DNA of 61,817 nt from Janthinobacterium sp. (lineage in GTDB: Bacteria; Pseudomonadota; Gammaproteobacteria; Burkholderiales; Chitinibacteraceae). The DNA is taken from the NCBI GenBank assembly GCA_025360045.1, contig JANYCY010000026.1, forward strand, positions 1 through 61,817, read 5' to 3'. Each line of letters opens with the position of its first letter. Positions within the stretch are counted from its first letter, which is position 1. The notes under the pieces were generated by a model that was not told where the DNA came from, searched no databases, and saw nothing but the letters and a program-made list of their open reading frames with translations. Positions 15,540-23,891 of this stretch are shown here, piece by piece. Both the position numbers and the translations under genes were made by a program.

Positions 15540-17887
15540 TTATGGGGTTTATCTGTCTTTTTAGGTGGGGATTTATTGGTCTTTTTCGCAGCCGCATCAG
15601 CGGCCTTTTTATCTGCAGCAGCCTTTGCGGCGGCGGCTTTTTCTACGGCGGCCGCTTTTTGGGCGATGGCTTTACGTTTGGCGACTGCTGCTGCGGCTTG
15701 GGCTTCAGCGGTGGCTTTTTGCTTGAGTAAAACTTGCTCTTTTAAGCTGCTGTAATCGATATGGTATTCAGGGGCGTTGAGCAGGCCTGAAAGCTTAATT
15801 GGCAAGCTTAGCCCGGATAAGCCTTTAAGTTCAGGTACTTTAGGATTAGCACTGGCATTCATATTGTAATCAATGGCATTGGTGTTTAGATCAAATATAC
15901 CGCCGCCATTTAATTTAAGAATCCCTGCGGTAAGGGCTAAGTCATTATTACTAGCAATGCCGTGTTTTAGCGTTAAAGTGGAGCGCAATTCACTAAAGCT
16001 AGTTTTAGCATCTAGATTAAGTGGCTGGCTGGTATCGCCATTCATTAAGCTAATTTGGTGGCTAGCTGTACGTAGCAATGCTTCTAAATCAATACCACGC
16101 ACCGCGCCTTGATTTAATAGCAAGCGTACATTGCCGCCAGCAGTGCGGCGTAAATCGCTGATCTGATTGCCTACGGCGGAGATATCTAAATCAACATGCC
16201 CACGGCCTTCAAAGCGGCGGGTATCAAATACATCGGCCAGCAGCGCATTGATATTCATATTGGCGAGTTTTTGCTGCACGTGAAAATAAGTATTTTTCTT
16301 GCTGGCGTCGACTTCTAAGCTACCTGTGAGCTGACCTTCATAAAGATTGGCGGCCAAAGGGTTTAGATTTAATTTTCGATCTTTAGCCGCAAATTCTAGC
16401 GAGATATCATTGATATGCAGTTTTTGCATCGCCAGCTCACCAATTTTTAATTTGCCACTGGCATCCAGATTATTCAGCCACCAAAAATCAAAAGGCTTAT
16501 CGGGATTTACTGCTTTTGCACCAGCCGCAACGACGGGCAAATAGGGCGATAGATCGAGTTTATTCAGATCAATATCGACAGCGTAATGGGGGCGAACAAA
16601 GTCTTTTACTTCGACCTGTGCTTTAACGGGGGATTTATCTAGCTGGCCTTGGCTGTTGAGGTTGAGTGATTCTGCTTGCAAATTAAGTGTGCCCGCACCG
16701 GTTAAATCAAGGCTAATCGCGCCTCGGGGCAAATTGCGGTTGGTGTAATTGCCAATTAGGCGATAGGCGGGCAGCCTGGCCACGCTGCCATTGAGTAATT
16801 CTAAGGGGCTGGCAAAAGACAGGGCTAGGTTTTGCTCAGGGCTGTTTAGTTTGACTTCAAAGCGGGCTGTTTCGGTGCGCAGCAAGCCTTGTTTTAAGCC
16901 AGCCAAGGTTGGGATGGTGGCTTTAGCGCTGAGCTGGCCGCTTGGGCTTTGCATATCCACATTGAGCTTGAGGCGGTTAAGGCTGATCGCTTCTTTAGAA
17001 AACAGAATTTCTGGTACATCAAGCTCGCCTTTCCAGCGCTGGCCTGCTCGTTGGCCGGACACGGTGAGTTTTAGCTCACCGCCATTAAATCGCAGCGGTT
17101 GCCAGCCATAAACCAAATTTCCTACGGTACTGACTTTTACATCTTGCAGACGTAGTTCGGGTGAGCTGCCGCCTTTTTGTTCTAACTCAAGCAGTAAATC
17201 AGCCACAAGTAAGCGATGATCTGCCTCGTGATAGCGCATAGCGGCGCTGGCATTTAAGCTGCCCTGCCATTGTACGGGCCGATCACCATCACCAATGAGT
17301 AGCATGCCATCCAAATCTAATCGGCCCGCTTTGGGGTCAGATAGATTTTTCATGGTCAGATTAAGTCGAGAAAGGCGAATACTTTCGCCTAGAAACTCGT
17401 CAGAAAGCTTAAATGAAGCTTCGCTAAAATGAACGGTATCTAGTGAGAAGCTGAGCTCTTTGGTTTGTGATTTAGGTGTCAGTAAATCTTCAAAATTATA
17501 AGTACCATCTTCACGGCGAATCACATTGAGCTCAGGCTTTTCAAAATCGAGTGCTTTAATTTTACCTTTGCCGAGCAGCAAGGGCCAAAGGCTAAGCTCT
17601 ACCCGCACCCGATCTGCATGCGAGAAAATAGTGGCCTCGCTAGGCTCGGTGAGCGTGACATTATCTAAAAGGAGCGCGGGCTGGGGCAGCAAGACAAAGC
17701 GTGCATCTCCCCGAATGGTGAGTTGCCGTTTGGTGTCTTTTTCCAGCATGCTGGAAAGCTCACTTTTGATCAGATCAAAAGAAATAAAGTACGGCAGCGT
17801 GCCTAGCAGCGTCACAAGCATGACGAGCAAAAGCAGGCAAATTCGGAAAGGGCGAGAGTGTCGCCAATCTATGGTAGGACGATGCAT
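15536..17887 (-). CDS. AsmA-family protein
   Basis: A 783-residue protein with one N-terminal membrane helix (RICLLLLVMLVTLLGTLPYFISF) and a large periplasmic body of the AsmA type: DTKRQLTIRGDARFVLLPQPALLLDNVTL near the start and a C-terminal AsmA_2-like segment (RGIDLEALLRTASHQISLMN, LKLNGGGIFDLNTNAIDYNM). AsmA-like proteins bridge the periplasm and are implicated in outer-membrane lipid transport. The last 60 residues are an alanine- and lysine-rich low-complexity tail (AAAKAAADKKAADAAAKK), unusual relative to the E. coli protein. It is the first gene of the asmA-mutY operon. Confidence 0.88.
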   Translation of the reverse strand: MHRPTIDWRHSRPFRICLLLLVMLVTLLGTLPYFISFDLIKSELSSMLEKDTKRQLTIRGDARFVLLPQPALLLDNVTLTEPSEATIFSHADRVRVELSLWPLLLGKGKIKALDFEKPELNVIRREDGTYNFEDLLTPKSQTKELSFSLDTVHFSEASFKLSDEFLGESIRLSRLNLTMKNLSDPKAGRLDLDGMLLIGDGDRPVQWQGSLNASAAMRYHEADHRLLVADLLLELEQKGGSSPELRLQDVKVSTVGNLVYGWQPLRFNGGELKLTVSGQRAGQRWKGELDVPEILFSKEAISLNRLKLNVDMQSPSGQLSAKATIPTLAGLKQGLLRTETARFEVKLNSPEQNLALSFASPLELLNGSVARLPAYRLIGNYTNRNLPRGAISLDLTGAGTLNLQAESLNLNSQGQLDKSPVKAQVEVKDFVRPHYAVDIDLNKLDLSPYLPVVAAGAKAVNPDKPFDFWWLNNLDASGKLKIGELAMQKLHINDISLEFAAKDRKLNLNPLAANLYEGQLTGSLEVDASKKNTYFHVQQKLANMNINALLADVFDTRRFEGRGHVDLDISAVGNQISDLRRTAGGNVRLLLNQGAVRGIDLEALLRTASHQISLMNGDTSQPLNLDAKTSFSELRSTLTLKHGIASNNDLALTAGILKLNGGGIFDLNTNAIDYNMNASANPKVPELKGLSGLSLPIKLSGLLNAPEYHIDYSSLKEQVLLKQKATAEAQAAAAVAKRKAIAQKAAAVEKAAAAKAAADKKAADAAAKKTNKSPPKKTDKPHK

Positions 17888-18083
17888 GCGGGGATTATCC
17901 CGAAGACTTGGAGTAATTTCAAAGTTAAGATTGATTAAATAGCAAATAAAAGTGCTTACTAAGCAGAATTTGGGCTGGTTTTATGGCCGTTTTAAATCGA
18001 AAGAATGGCTTTGAAACGCTATTTTTGGTTTGTAATCAGTGCTGTTATTGGGCTTCTTCGCAAGGATTGCTGGAGGGCATTCA

Positions 18084-18524
18084 ATGGATAATAAATTTTC
18101 ACATAAAGGGATTGATATGGCGCAGGCTACTGAAATTAAAGTTCGCGGTTACCATTTAGATTTGTATGGGCATGTGAATAACGCACGCTATTTAGAGTTT
18201 CTAGAAGAAGCGCGTTGGGCATTGGTGGATGAAAGTGGTGGCTTAGAATGGTTTACTCAAGAGCGTTTAGCCTTGGTGATTAGCCGAATTGATATCCGTT
18301 ATAAGCGCCCAGCCACCATGGGTGACGTGCTTAAAATTGAAACGCGTATGGCGCATCTTGGTGAAAAAGAAGGCGTGATTCACCAGCGTATTTTGCGGGT
18401 GGATAACGATAAAGTAGTGGCCGAAGCCGATGTGAGCTTTGCGGTTATTCATGCCACAACGCCGGGCGCAATGCCTTTAGAAGGTGAATTAGGCCGCCGC
18501 TTACAAGAGATGATGAATGTTTAA
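18084..18524 (+). CDS. Acyl-CoA thioesterase, hotdog fold (4HBT/YbgC type)
   Basis: A 146-residue protein with the 4-hydroxybenzoyl-CoA thioesterase signature VRGYHLDLYGHVNNARYLEFLEEARW, including the catalytic-type Asp before the GHVNN loop. Cytoplasmic, probably hydrolysing acyl-CoA. Two starts are possible. ATG 18084 has an excellent GGAGGG site 7 nt upstream; ATG 18117 (MAQATEIKV) has AAAGGG 6 nt upstream and matches the usual beginning of the family. Its end overlaps the lipoprotein gene by 8 bp. Confidence 0.85.
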   Translation: MDNKFSHKGIDMAQATEIKVRGYHLDLYGHVNNARYLEFLEEARWALVDESGGLEWFTQERLALVISRIDIRYKRPATMGDVLKIETRMAHLGEKEGVIHQRILRVDNDKVVAEADVSFAVIHATTPGAMPLEGELGRRLQEMMNV

Positions 18525-18972
18525 AATTTTATCCCGCTTAAGTGGCTGGGCCTTGCTGGTTTTTTTGGCGGGCTGCAGCAGCATTCCCGCTGATTTTGAA
18601 AAACCGACCGTCACGTTGGCAGGAGTGAGCGTGGGGGCTATTGGCTTACTTGAGCAGCAATTCGTGCTTAATTTACGTGTGGCAAATCCTAATAATATTG
18701 ATATTTCTTTGAATGGGCTGAATTTGAGCTTGGATATCAATGACAAGCCATTTGCAAATGGGGTGTCGAGTGAAGCGACCACCTTGCCGCGCTTAGGATC
18801 GGCAATTATTAAATTGCATGTCAGCACATCGTTGAATACTTTCATCCAACAATTTAACGCTCTGCAAGCAAGTGGCAAGCCAATCGCCTATCGTATTAAA
18901 GGTAAACTGTTTCTACCATTACGCCCTGATGGTGTAAGCTTTGAGCGTCAGGGAGAAGTAAACTTACCTTAA
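18517..18972 (+). CDS. LEA type 2 (WHy-domain) lipoprotein
   Basis: A 151-residue protein with lipobox LVFLAGC (Cys20), so a membrane-anchored lipoprotein. The body (FEKPTVTLAGVSVGAIGLLEQQFVLNLRVANPNNIDISLNGLNLSLDINDKPFANGVSS) is a clear LEA_2/WHy domain, a family linked to desiccation and stress tolerance in plants and found as lipoproteins in proteobacteria. Translationally coupled to the thioesterase gene upstream. Function in bacteria not established. Confidence 0.85.
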   Translation: MFKILSRLSGWALLVFLAGCSSIPADFEKPTVTLAGVSVGAIGLLEQQFVLNLRVANPNNIDISLNGLNLSLDINDKPFANGVSSEATTLPRLGSAIIKLHVSTSLNTFIQQFNALQASGKPIAYRIKGKLFLPLRPDGVSFERQGEVNLP

Positions 18973-18988
18973 TTTGGAAAAAAATACG

Positions 18989-19591
18989 ATGAGTGACCAT
19001 GCCGCAGCACCAGCGCATCCACACGATGATCATGCCGATGATGGCTCGCCTAGCCCTTCGTTTATGCAAAAAAACCGCCTAAAGCTCATGATGGCTGGTG
19101 GTTTTTTTGGTTTTCTGTTTGTGCTGATCATTGGTATTGCAATTGGCATGACCAAGCGTAATTTTGAGCGAGGGCAATATGTTGAGCAAATTGCTCGCCT
19201 AAAAGTTTCTTTTGAAGAAACGATCGAAACACGTAAAGAGTTAGAAGAAAAAATTACCGAGCTTAAAAAAGAAGTAAAAGAAAAGAAAATAGAAGTCGAA
19301 GAGCTTGAGGTTAAAGTCGAAGACTTAGAGCGCCGTGGTGGGGGCAAAGCGACCGGCAGCAGCGAGCACGCCGCACCTGCCGCTCATGGTGAAGCGCCCA
19401 AAGAAGGCGCAGATATTAAGCCAGCCGGTGGCGGCTATGTGAAGTTTGGCGGGGGTGACTGCGTACTACCCGCTGGCGGTGGCAAGGGCAGCGCGGCTTG
19501 GAAAGAATGTATGAAGCAAAATAGCGGCGGCGCTAAGCCCGAAGGCTCGGCCAAAGCCGCCGAGTCTGAAAAAGCGCCAAGCGGACATTAG
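18989..19591 (+). CDS. Single-pass membrane protein with periplasmic coiled coil, unknown function
   Basis: About 200 residues. A His/Asp-rich cytoplasmic N-terminus (HAAAPAHPHDDHADDG) is followed by one membrane helix (LMMAGGFFGFLFVLIIGIAIGM). Then comes a strongly charged coiled coil (about residues 60-115, EKITELKKEVKEKKIEVEE). The Gly/Ala-rich tail has two cysteines (GGDCVLPAGG ... WKECMKQN). The ATG at 18989 is preferred over an in-frame TTG five codons upstream. It follows the LEA lipoprotein by 16 bp and is probably co-transcribed. I do not recognise a family. Confidence 0.7.
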   Translation: MSDHAAAPAHPHDDHADDGSPSPSFMQKNRLKLMMAGGFFGFLFVLIIGIAIGMTKRNFERGQYVEQIARLKVSFEETIETRKELEEKITELKKEVKEKKIEVEELEVKVEDLERRGGGKATGSSEHAAPAAHGEAPKEGADIKPAGGGYVKFGGGDCVLPAGGGKGSAAWKECMKQNSGGAKPEGSAKAAESEKAPSGH

Positions 19592-19675
19592 TTTTGTTAA
19601 TGTTTTTTTTAAGTGGCGCTTAGTCGTTTTCCAGCTCAGCACAGGTGCGAAACTAGGGGCAGTCTCGCCGAGATG

Positions 19676-20599
19676 CTAAGCCTGTGAATAGAGTGTAATA
19701 ACGGTTTCTAAGCTGGGTGGTGTTGCGCCGTGATGCATGCAGGCGGCAGCGCCGCTGGCGATGGCAAAGCGCAGATGCTCTTGTGCGCTCCGCTCTGGCC
19801 AAGTCATCAAGCTATAAATCAAGCCACCTATCGATGCATCCCCAGCACCCACGCTATCGGCGATTTTGATTTGTATCGCCGAGGCATTGGCGACGTCATT
19901 GGGTGTATGCAGCGATGCGCCATCGGCTCCACGGGTATATAGAATGCTTGCTTGCGGATTCCAGCTTTGCAGGGTTTTAAAGGCAAGCTCTATATCTGTG
20001 CTACGGAATAATCCTGCAAGATCTTCATCAGATACCTTAATTACATCGGCCAGCTGACTCATGGTTTTGAAAGTCTCGTCGTAGCGCTCATCCATCAAAT
20101 TTCTGAAATTGGGGTCGTAGCTGATTTTCACCCCTTGAGTTTTTAGGCTTTGCGCTAGCGCCACTAATTTGCCGGCCAAAGGCTGGCGAGCCAAGCTGAT
20201 CCCGCCAAAATGTACCCAACGCACCGCACTTTTCCAGCCGGAAGGCAGTGCTTGCGGGTCAAAATATAAATCGGCTGAATTATCCCCAACAAAGAAATAT
20301 TGTGGTGGATTTGCAGAGGTCACCATCGCCAATAGCGGGGATTTATCGAGCTGCTGTAAAAAACGTAAATCCAGCCCCGCAGCGAGCGATGCCTGATACA
20401 AATTATCACCAAAGCAATCTTTGCTGATGGCTCCGGCAAATGCACTGGGCAGACCAAAGCTCGCCAATACCCGCGCCACATTCCACGTTGAGCCACCCAC
20501 TTTACTGACCCAGTTTTCGCCATCAGCGCGGATCATATCGGTGAGCGCCTCACCGGCGGCTATAAAAATAGGAAAAGTACGTGGGGTGGAGGAGGGCAT
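19676..20599 (-). CDS. PfkB-family sugar kinase, probable fructokinase
   Basis: A 307-residue ribokinase/PfkB-fold kinase. The N-terminal AAGEALTDMI and KVGGSTWNVARVLASFG (substrate site) and the C-terminal DSVGAGDASIGGLIYSL (anion hole and catalytic Asp in GAGD) are both intact. The sugar would be phosphorylated after import by the ABC transporter encoded at 23094-25919. Fructose is the best guess, because PfkB fructokinases have this GGxxxN variant; ribose cannot be excluded. It is separated from the ROK regulator by a 337-bp repeat-filled gap. Confidence 0.85.
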   Translation of the reverse strand: MPSSTPRTFPIFIAAGEALTDMIRADGENWVSKVGGSTWNVARVLASFGLPSAFAGAISKDCFGDNLYQASLAAGLDLRFLQQLDKSPLLAMVTSANPPQYFFVGDNSADLYFDPQALPSGWKSAVRWVHFGGISLARQPLAGKLVALAQSLKTQGVKISYDPNFRNLMDERYDETFKTMSQLADVIKVSDEDLAGLFRSTDIELAFKTLQSWNPQASILYTRGADGASLHTPNDVANASAIQIKIADSVGAGDASIGGLIYSLMTWPERSAQEHLRFAIASGAAACMHHGATPPSLETVITLYSQA

Positions 20600-20701
20600 G
20601 TGCAGGCCTTGTAATCATTAGAAGTAGTAGGGTAAGTGGAGCAATAGCTGGGTTTGATCATATTTAATATCTGAAGCAAGCCGCTTAATTTAGATCTAGT
20701 T

Positions 20702-20737
20702 TTTCTCTGTTTTCTCTGTTTTCTCTGTTTTCTCTGT
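20702..20737. repeat. Period-9 tandem repeat TTTCTCTGT x4
   Basis: Four exact copies of TTTCTCTGT, followed by GGCTCAAGG. Part of the CTCTGTG minisatellite family also at 20855-20899, 30312-30356 and, in palindromic form, 55388-55576. It lies in the gap between kinase and ROK genes. Confidence 0.85.
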
Positions 20738-20773
20738 GGCTCAAGGTTTGGGTTTTGTTAAGCCATCAAGGGT

Positions 20774-20808
20774 GGTTCGCAAGAAAAACACTTGCACACC
20801 CTATAAAA
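20774..20808 (+). repeat. GGTGCGCAAGAAAAA repeat, copy 2
   Basis: GGTTCGCAAGAAAAACAC then TTGCACACCCTATAAAA. Member of the dispersed family listed at 14432-14470. Confidence 0.65.
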
Positions 20809-20846
20809 CCAGTTTTTTCATGACATGAAGCCTCGGTTTTCTCCGT

Positions 20847-20906
20847 GAACCACCGTGTCCTCTGTGTCCTCTGTGTCCTCTGTGTCCTCTGTGTACTCGG
20901 TGGTTC
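20847..20906. repeat. Period-9 tandem repeat GTGTCCTCT with inverted-repeat borders
   Basis: Five 9-bp units (20855-20899), four exact GTGTCCTCT and a last GTGTACTCG, bordered by GAACCACC and GGTGGTTC, so the array sits in the arm of a palindrome. No spacer-repeat alternation, hence not CRISPR. Confidence 0.85.
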
Positions 20907-20936
20907 AATATGTGGGTTCTGCTCCGTAATCTTGAC

Positions 20937-22166
20937 TCAGCCATCTAGTTTTAAAAACAAATCGCGGTCGGGGGCGAAGTTGGCGTAGAGCGGCAGTAGT
21001 GCTCCGCCTAAGGCACGCGCGTCAGATCCTATTGTCCCCGCTAAGACCTGCGGCGGTACGACGCCTTCCCAGTTGAAATCTTGCATGGACGTGATCACGG
21101 CTTGAATCAGCGCTTCTTTGACTGTGCTACAAAAGCAGCCGTCTAAAATTACGCCTTCTAAATCCAGTAGGCAGCTGCTGTTTAGCATGGCAAAGGCAAT
21201 GGGCGGGGCGGTTTCGGCGATCCAAGCTTGGGTATGTGGCCAATAGGCGGCGCTGGCGGCGCGCTCATCGCTGGTGGCTCTGCCATCCAACCCTGCCGCG
21301 ATAAAGCGGCTTTCTAGTTTGTAAAGCGAGGCCACATTGAGCAGCTGAGGGCTATTACTGCCGCTGCCAGCCAGCCCTAAGGGTAACGATCCTAAAGCAC
21401 CGGCATTGCCGTGTTTGCCGATATGTAAATGGCTGTCGAGCACTAAGCCGCCGCCGATAAAAGTATCGACAAATACATAGATAAAATTACGCACATCGCG
21501 CCCACGCCCAGCCACTAGCTCGGCCACGCAGGCGGCGGTGGTGTCTTTTATTGATTGAACCGGCAGACCGGTGAGGGCGGCTATTTCTTCATTGAGCTGA
21601 AAACGCTCCCAGCGGGCAACGACTTCAGCATCCAGCCCAAGCAGTTGTTGCCAGCCGCCGATATGTAGTGGTGCTGCAATGCCGATACCTTGCACACGCT
21701 CCCACAGATGAGGGCTGAGCTTGGCTTTGATTTTGGTTAGGCAATCGGCAAGATGCGTCAGAATTTGTTCAGGATCGGCAAAGTCATAGCTTAGATTCCA
21801 GCGCTCACGCACCGTGCAAGTGAAATCGACCAGTAAGATATCTAAGCTGCGGCGGCCTACTTTTACGCCGATGGCAAACGCACCATCCGGGTTGAGCGCC
21901 AGCGGCACCGAGGGCTGGCCGACTTTGCCGCGCTGCGGTGTTTCTTTGATGAGTAACTCGTCTTCGAGCAGCCGCTTGGTAATTAGCGAGATCGATTGCG
22001 CCGTTAAGCGGGTAAGCCGAGCAATCTCTGCACCTGGCAGACGGCCATTGAGGCGAATGGCTTGCAGCACAACCCGCTCGTTGTACTGGCGCATGCCGCC
22101 CTGAGACGAGCCCCTAGGCTTGAGATTACTGGCTGCGGCGGATGCTTTATCCGGCGAGAGGCTCAC
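20937..22166 (-). CDS. ROK-family transcriptional regulator
   Basis: A 409-residue protein. The N-terminal winged helix (MRQYNERVVLQAIRLNGRLPGAEIARLTRLTAQSISLITKRLLEDELL) is followed by a ROK sugar-kinase-like domain (FAIGVKVGRRSLDILLVDF ... GIGIAAPLHIGGWQQLLG ... YVFVDTFIGGGLVLD ... GAGLGSLPL-like). It lies inside the sugar-transport cluster and overlaps the mutarotase gene by 20 bp. It is therefore very likely the local repressor that senses the imported sugar, like FrcR or XylR. A candidate operator is at 25983-26003. Confidence 0.88.
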   Translation of the reverse strand: MSLSPDKASAAASNLKPRGSSQGGMRQYNERVVLQAIRLNGRLPGAEIARLTRLTAQSISLITKRLLEDELLIKETPQRGKVGQPSVPLALNPDGAFAIGVKVGRRSLDILLVDFTCTVRERWNLSYDFADPEQILTHLADCLTKIKAKLSPHLWERVQGIGIAAPLHIGGWQQLLGLDAEVVARWERFQLNEEIAALTGLPVQSIKDTTAACVAELVAGRGRDVRNFIYVFVDTFIGGGLVLDSHLHIGKHGNAGALGSLPLGLAGSGSNSPQLLNVASLYKLESRFIAAGLDGRATSDERAASAAYWPHTQAWIAETAPPIAFAMLNSSCLLDLEGVILDGCFCSTVKEALIQAVITSMQDFNWEGVVPPQVLAGTIGSDARALGGALLPLYANFAPDRDLFLKLDG

Positions 22167-22602
22167 AAATCACTCCTTTTTTTAGTATGAAATTGCCGTA
22201 AGGTTGTAATTCGCCCGTTAGCACAATCGCGTAAGCTTGCTTCACGCGTTCATAGAAAGCAAATCGCTCGATGGCTTTACATTGGCTTTCTTCTGCATGG
22301 CCGTCTGCTTGCAGCTCGTCGATAACATGTTTTTGCAGTGCGCTGCACCATCCGGCGGGTTGATGGCTGACTTGCATAAAAACAATCGGCTGGCTGACAT
22401 CTTGATCAAGGGGCAGCAAGCTCATCACCGCTTTTACCGTACGGGCAATACCAACGCCAGAAAGGTGGATCAGGGGCTTGCCCGCTGCCAGCGAGGCCGC
22501 CGTAAAATTGGCATCGGCAATCACAATCTCATTACCGTGGCCCATTTCAGCCAGTACCTTGAGTAATTCAGGGGTGAGGAGGGGGTCTATTCCTTTTAGC
22601 AT
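22147..22602 (-). CDS. RbsD/FucU-family sugar mutarotase
   Basis: A 151-residue protein with the RbsD/FucU core MLKGIDPLLTPELLKVLAEMGHGNEIVIADANF (catalytic-type His in GHG) and ERFAFYERVKQAYAIVLTGELQPYGNFILKKGV at the C-terminus. These enzymes interconvert sugar anomers before phosphorylation. It resembles FucU slightly more than RbsD. Overlap with the ROK gene downstream (20 bp) shows coupling; upstream it is cut off from the ABC genes by a repeat block. Confidence 0.88.
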   Translation of the reverse strand: MLKGIDPLLTPELLKVLAEMGHGNEIVIADANFTAASLAAGKPLIHLSGVGIARTVKAVMSLLPLDQDVSQPIVFMQVSHQPAGWCSALQKHVIDELQADGHAEESQCKAIERFAFYERVKQAYAIVLTGELQPYGNFILKKGVICEPLAG

Positions 22603-22642
22603 CGTGTTCTCCTTGGGTTTTTCTGGCTGGGGCTGGTCCTAC

Positions 22643-22663
22643 GTAGGTCGGGTGAAACCCGCC
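22643..22663 (+). repeat. Single REP (GTAG type)
   Basis: GTAGGTCGGGTGAAACCCGCC, one unpaired member of the REP family, 40 bp upstream of the mutarotase gene. Confidence 0.75.
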
Positions 22664-22691
22664 GTGTTTAGCGTTTTATCGGCAGTTTTAC

Positions 22692-22723
22692 ATAGGGTGT
22701 GCAAGTCGTTTTTCTTGCGCACC
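22692..22723 (-). repeat. GGTGCGCAAGAAAAA repeat, copy 3 (inverted)
   Basis: Reads ATAGGGTGTGCAAGTCG on the plus strand and ends in TTTTTCTTGCGCACC. It abuts the left end of the structured element at 22727-23052. Confidence 0.7.
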
Positions 22724-22726
22724 GCC

Positions 22727-23052
22727 TCAAAGTAAATTCACAAAGATCTTTTTAGTGCCTTCGGCACGTTGATTTTGGTGCGGCATCCCCGCTGGGGACT
22801 CCCTTTCTTGAACGGCCAAGAAAGGAAGCAAAGAAGGCCGCCCCGACCAGCACGAAGGCCCCTCACTGCGGACAATCGAGTCGGCGGCTGCGGAACTCGC
22901 TTCGCTCAGACAGTCCTCGCCGAAACCCCGCCCCGCTTGTTCCTCGTTTCGGCCTGCTTCAAGGGGACTCCTAAGCCCCGTGCAGAGAGCATGGTCAGTG
23001 CATTTTTCCGTTGTTTGCTAATGCAAAAGAAAACTAGTTAGTACACACGGGC
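22727..23052 (-). repeat. Structured non-coding element, CCCCATGTGCGCTAA family, copy 1 (divergent)
   Basis: On the minus strand it starts GCCCGTGTGTACTAAC and shares successive blocks with 44815-45151 and 61597-61817. These blocks are TTAGCAAAC, AGTCCCCTTGAA, CAAGCGGGGCGGGG, CTCGATTGTCCGCAG and AATCAACGTGCCGAAGG. A conserved stem pairs CCGC-N5-GGGG with CCCCAGCGG. It separates the ABC transporter genes from the mutarotase/ROK genes. Open frames across it are not conserved between copies, so I regard it as non-coding. Confidence 0.75.
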
Positions 23053-23093
23053 TAAAACCGCTTTTTCCCGTTTTTTTCATCCTCATCATTTAC

Positions 23094-23891
23094 CTAATTC
23101 GCCAGCCACTCCGCCGGTATATCTTCCGGCTTCATCGCCCCCGTCATCACCGCTACAGCATCGCTCATGGTGATGGCTTTGGGGTTGAGGATGGCGGCGC
23201 GGCGGCCTAGGCGGGCGACGTGGATGCGGTCGGCTATTTCAAATACATGCGGCATATTGTGGCTGATCAATACCACCGGCAGGCCACGGTCGCGCACATT
23301 GCGGATGAGCTGTAGCACCATATTGCCTTCTTTGACACCGAGTGCTGCGGTGGGCTCGTCCATGATCACTACATGGCGGGCAAAGGCGGCGGCTCGGGCA
23401 ACGGCAACGCCTTGGCGCTGGCCACCAGACAGCGTTTCTACGGCTTGTGTCATTGAGCGGATGCCGATTTTAAGCGCTTGCATATAGGCAATGCTGTCTT
23501 TAAGCATGCGTTTTTTATCCAGAAAACCAAGGCTGCCTAAGAGGCCGGATCGGTGAATTTCGCGGCCCATAAATAAGTTTTCGGCGATGGTCATGGCGGG
23601 GGCCACGGCTAAATCTTGGTAAACGGTTTCGATACCTGCACGGCGCGCTTCGATCGGGCTTTTAAAGCAAACGCTTTGGCCGTCGAGCAAAATTTCGCCG
23701 CTGTCTGGCGTGGTCGCGCCGGATAGGGCTTTGATTAAGGAAGATTTACCCGCACCATTGTCGCCAATCACGGCCAGAATTTCTCCTGCGCGCAGCTCGA
23801 AATCAGCGCCATCTAAGGCGACGACTTGTCCATAGTGTTTGACTAGGCCTTTGGCTTCGATGACGAGGCGGTGTGCTGTGGGCTGGCTCAT
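23094..23891 (-). CDS. Sugar ABC transporter ATP-binding protein (FrcA-like, single domain)
   Basis: A 265-residue ATPase of the carbohydrate uptake transporter-2 class. Walker A is GDNGAGKSS, signature LSGGQRQGVAVARA, Walker B HVVIMDEPTAALG. Unlike RbsA or XylG, which are duplicated at about 500 residues, it has one ABC domain, as in FrcA. Its start overlaps the permease stop by one base (TAATG). Confidence 0.92.
   Translation of the reverse strand: MSQPTAHRLVIEAKGLVKHYGQVVALDGADFELRAGEILAVIGDNGAGKSSLIKALSGATTPDSGEILLDGQSVCFKSPIEARRAGIETVYQDLAVAPAMTIAENLFMGREIHRSGLLGSLGFLDKKRMLKDSIAYMQALKIGIRSMTQAVETLSGGQRQGVAVARAAAFARHVVIMDEPTAALGVKEGNMVLQLIRNVRDRGLPVVLISHNMPHVFEIADRIHVARLGRRAAILNPKAITMSDAVAVMTGAMKPEDIPAEWLAN

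Noticed and set aside
20702-20906. Possible CRISPR-like or regularly spaced array
   Set aside because: The units are 9-bp head-to-tail repeats without unique spacers, and there are no cas genes in the window.
22769-23041. 90-codon open frame inside the repeat block
   Set aside because: The frame is not preserved in the related copies at 44815-45151 and 61597-61817, is Arg/Pro-rich and lacks a ribosome site; it is a by-product of the GC-rich repeat.
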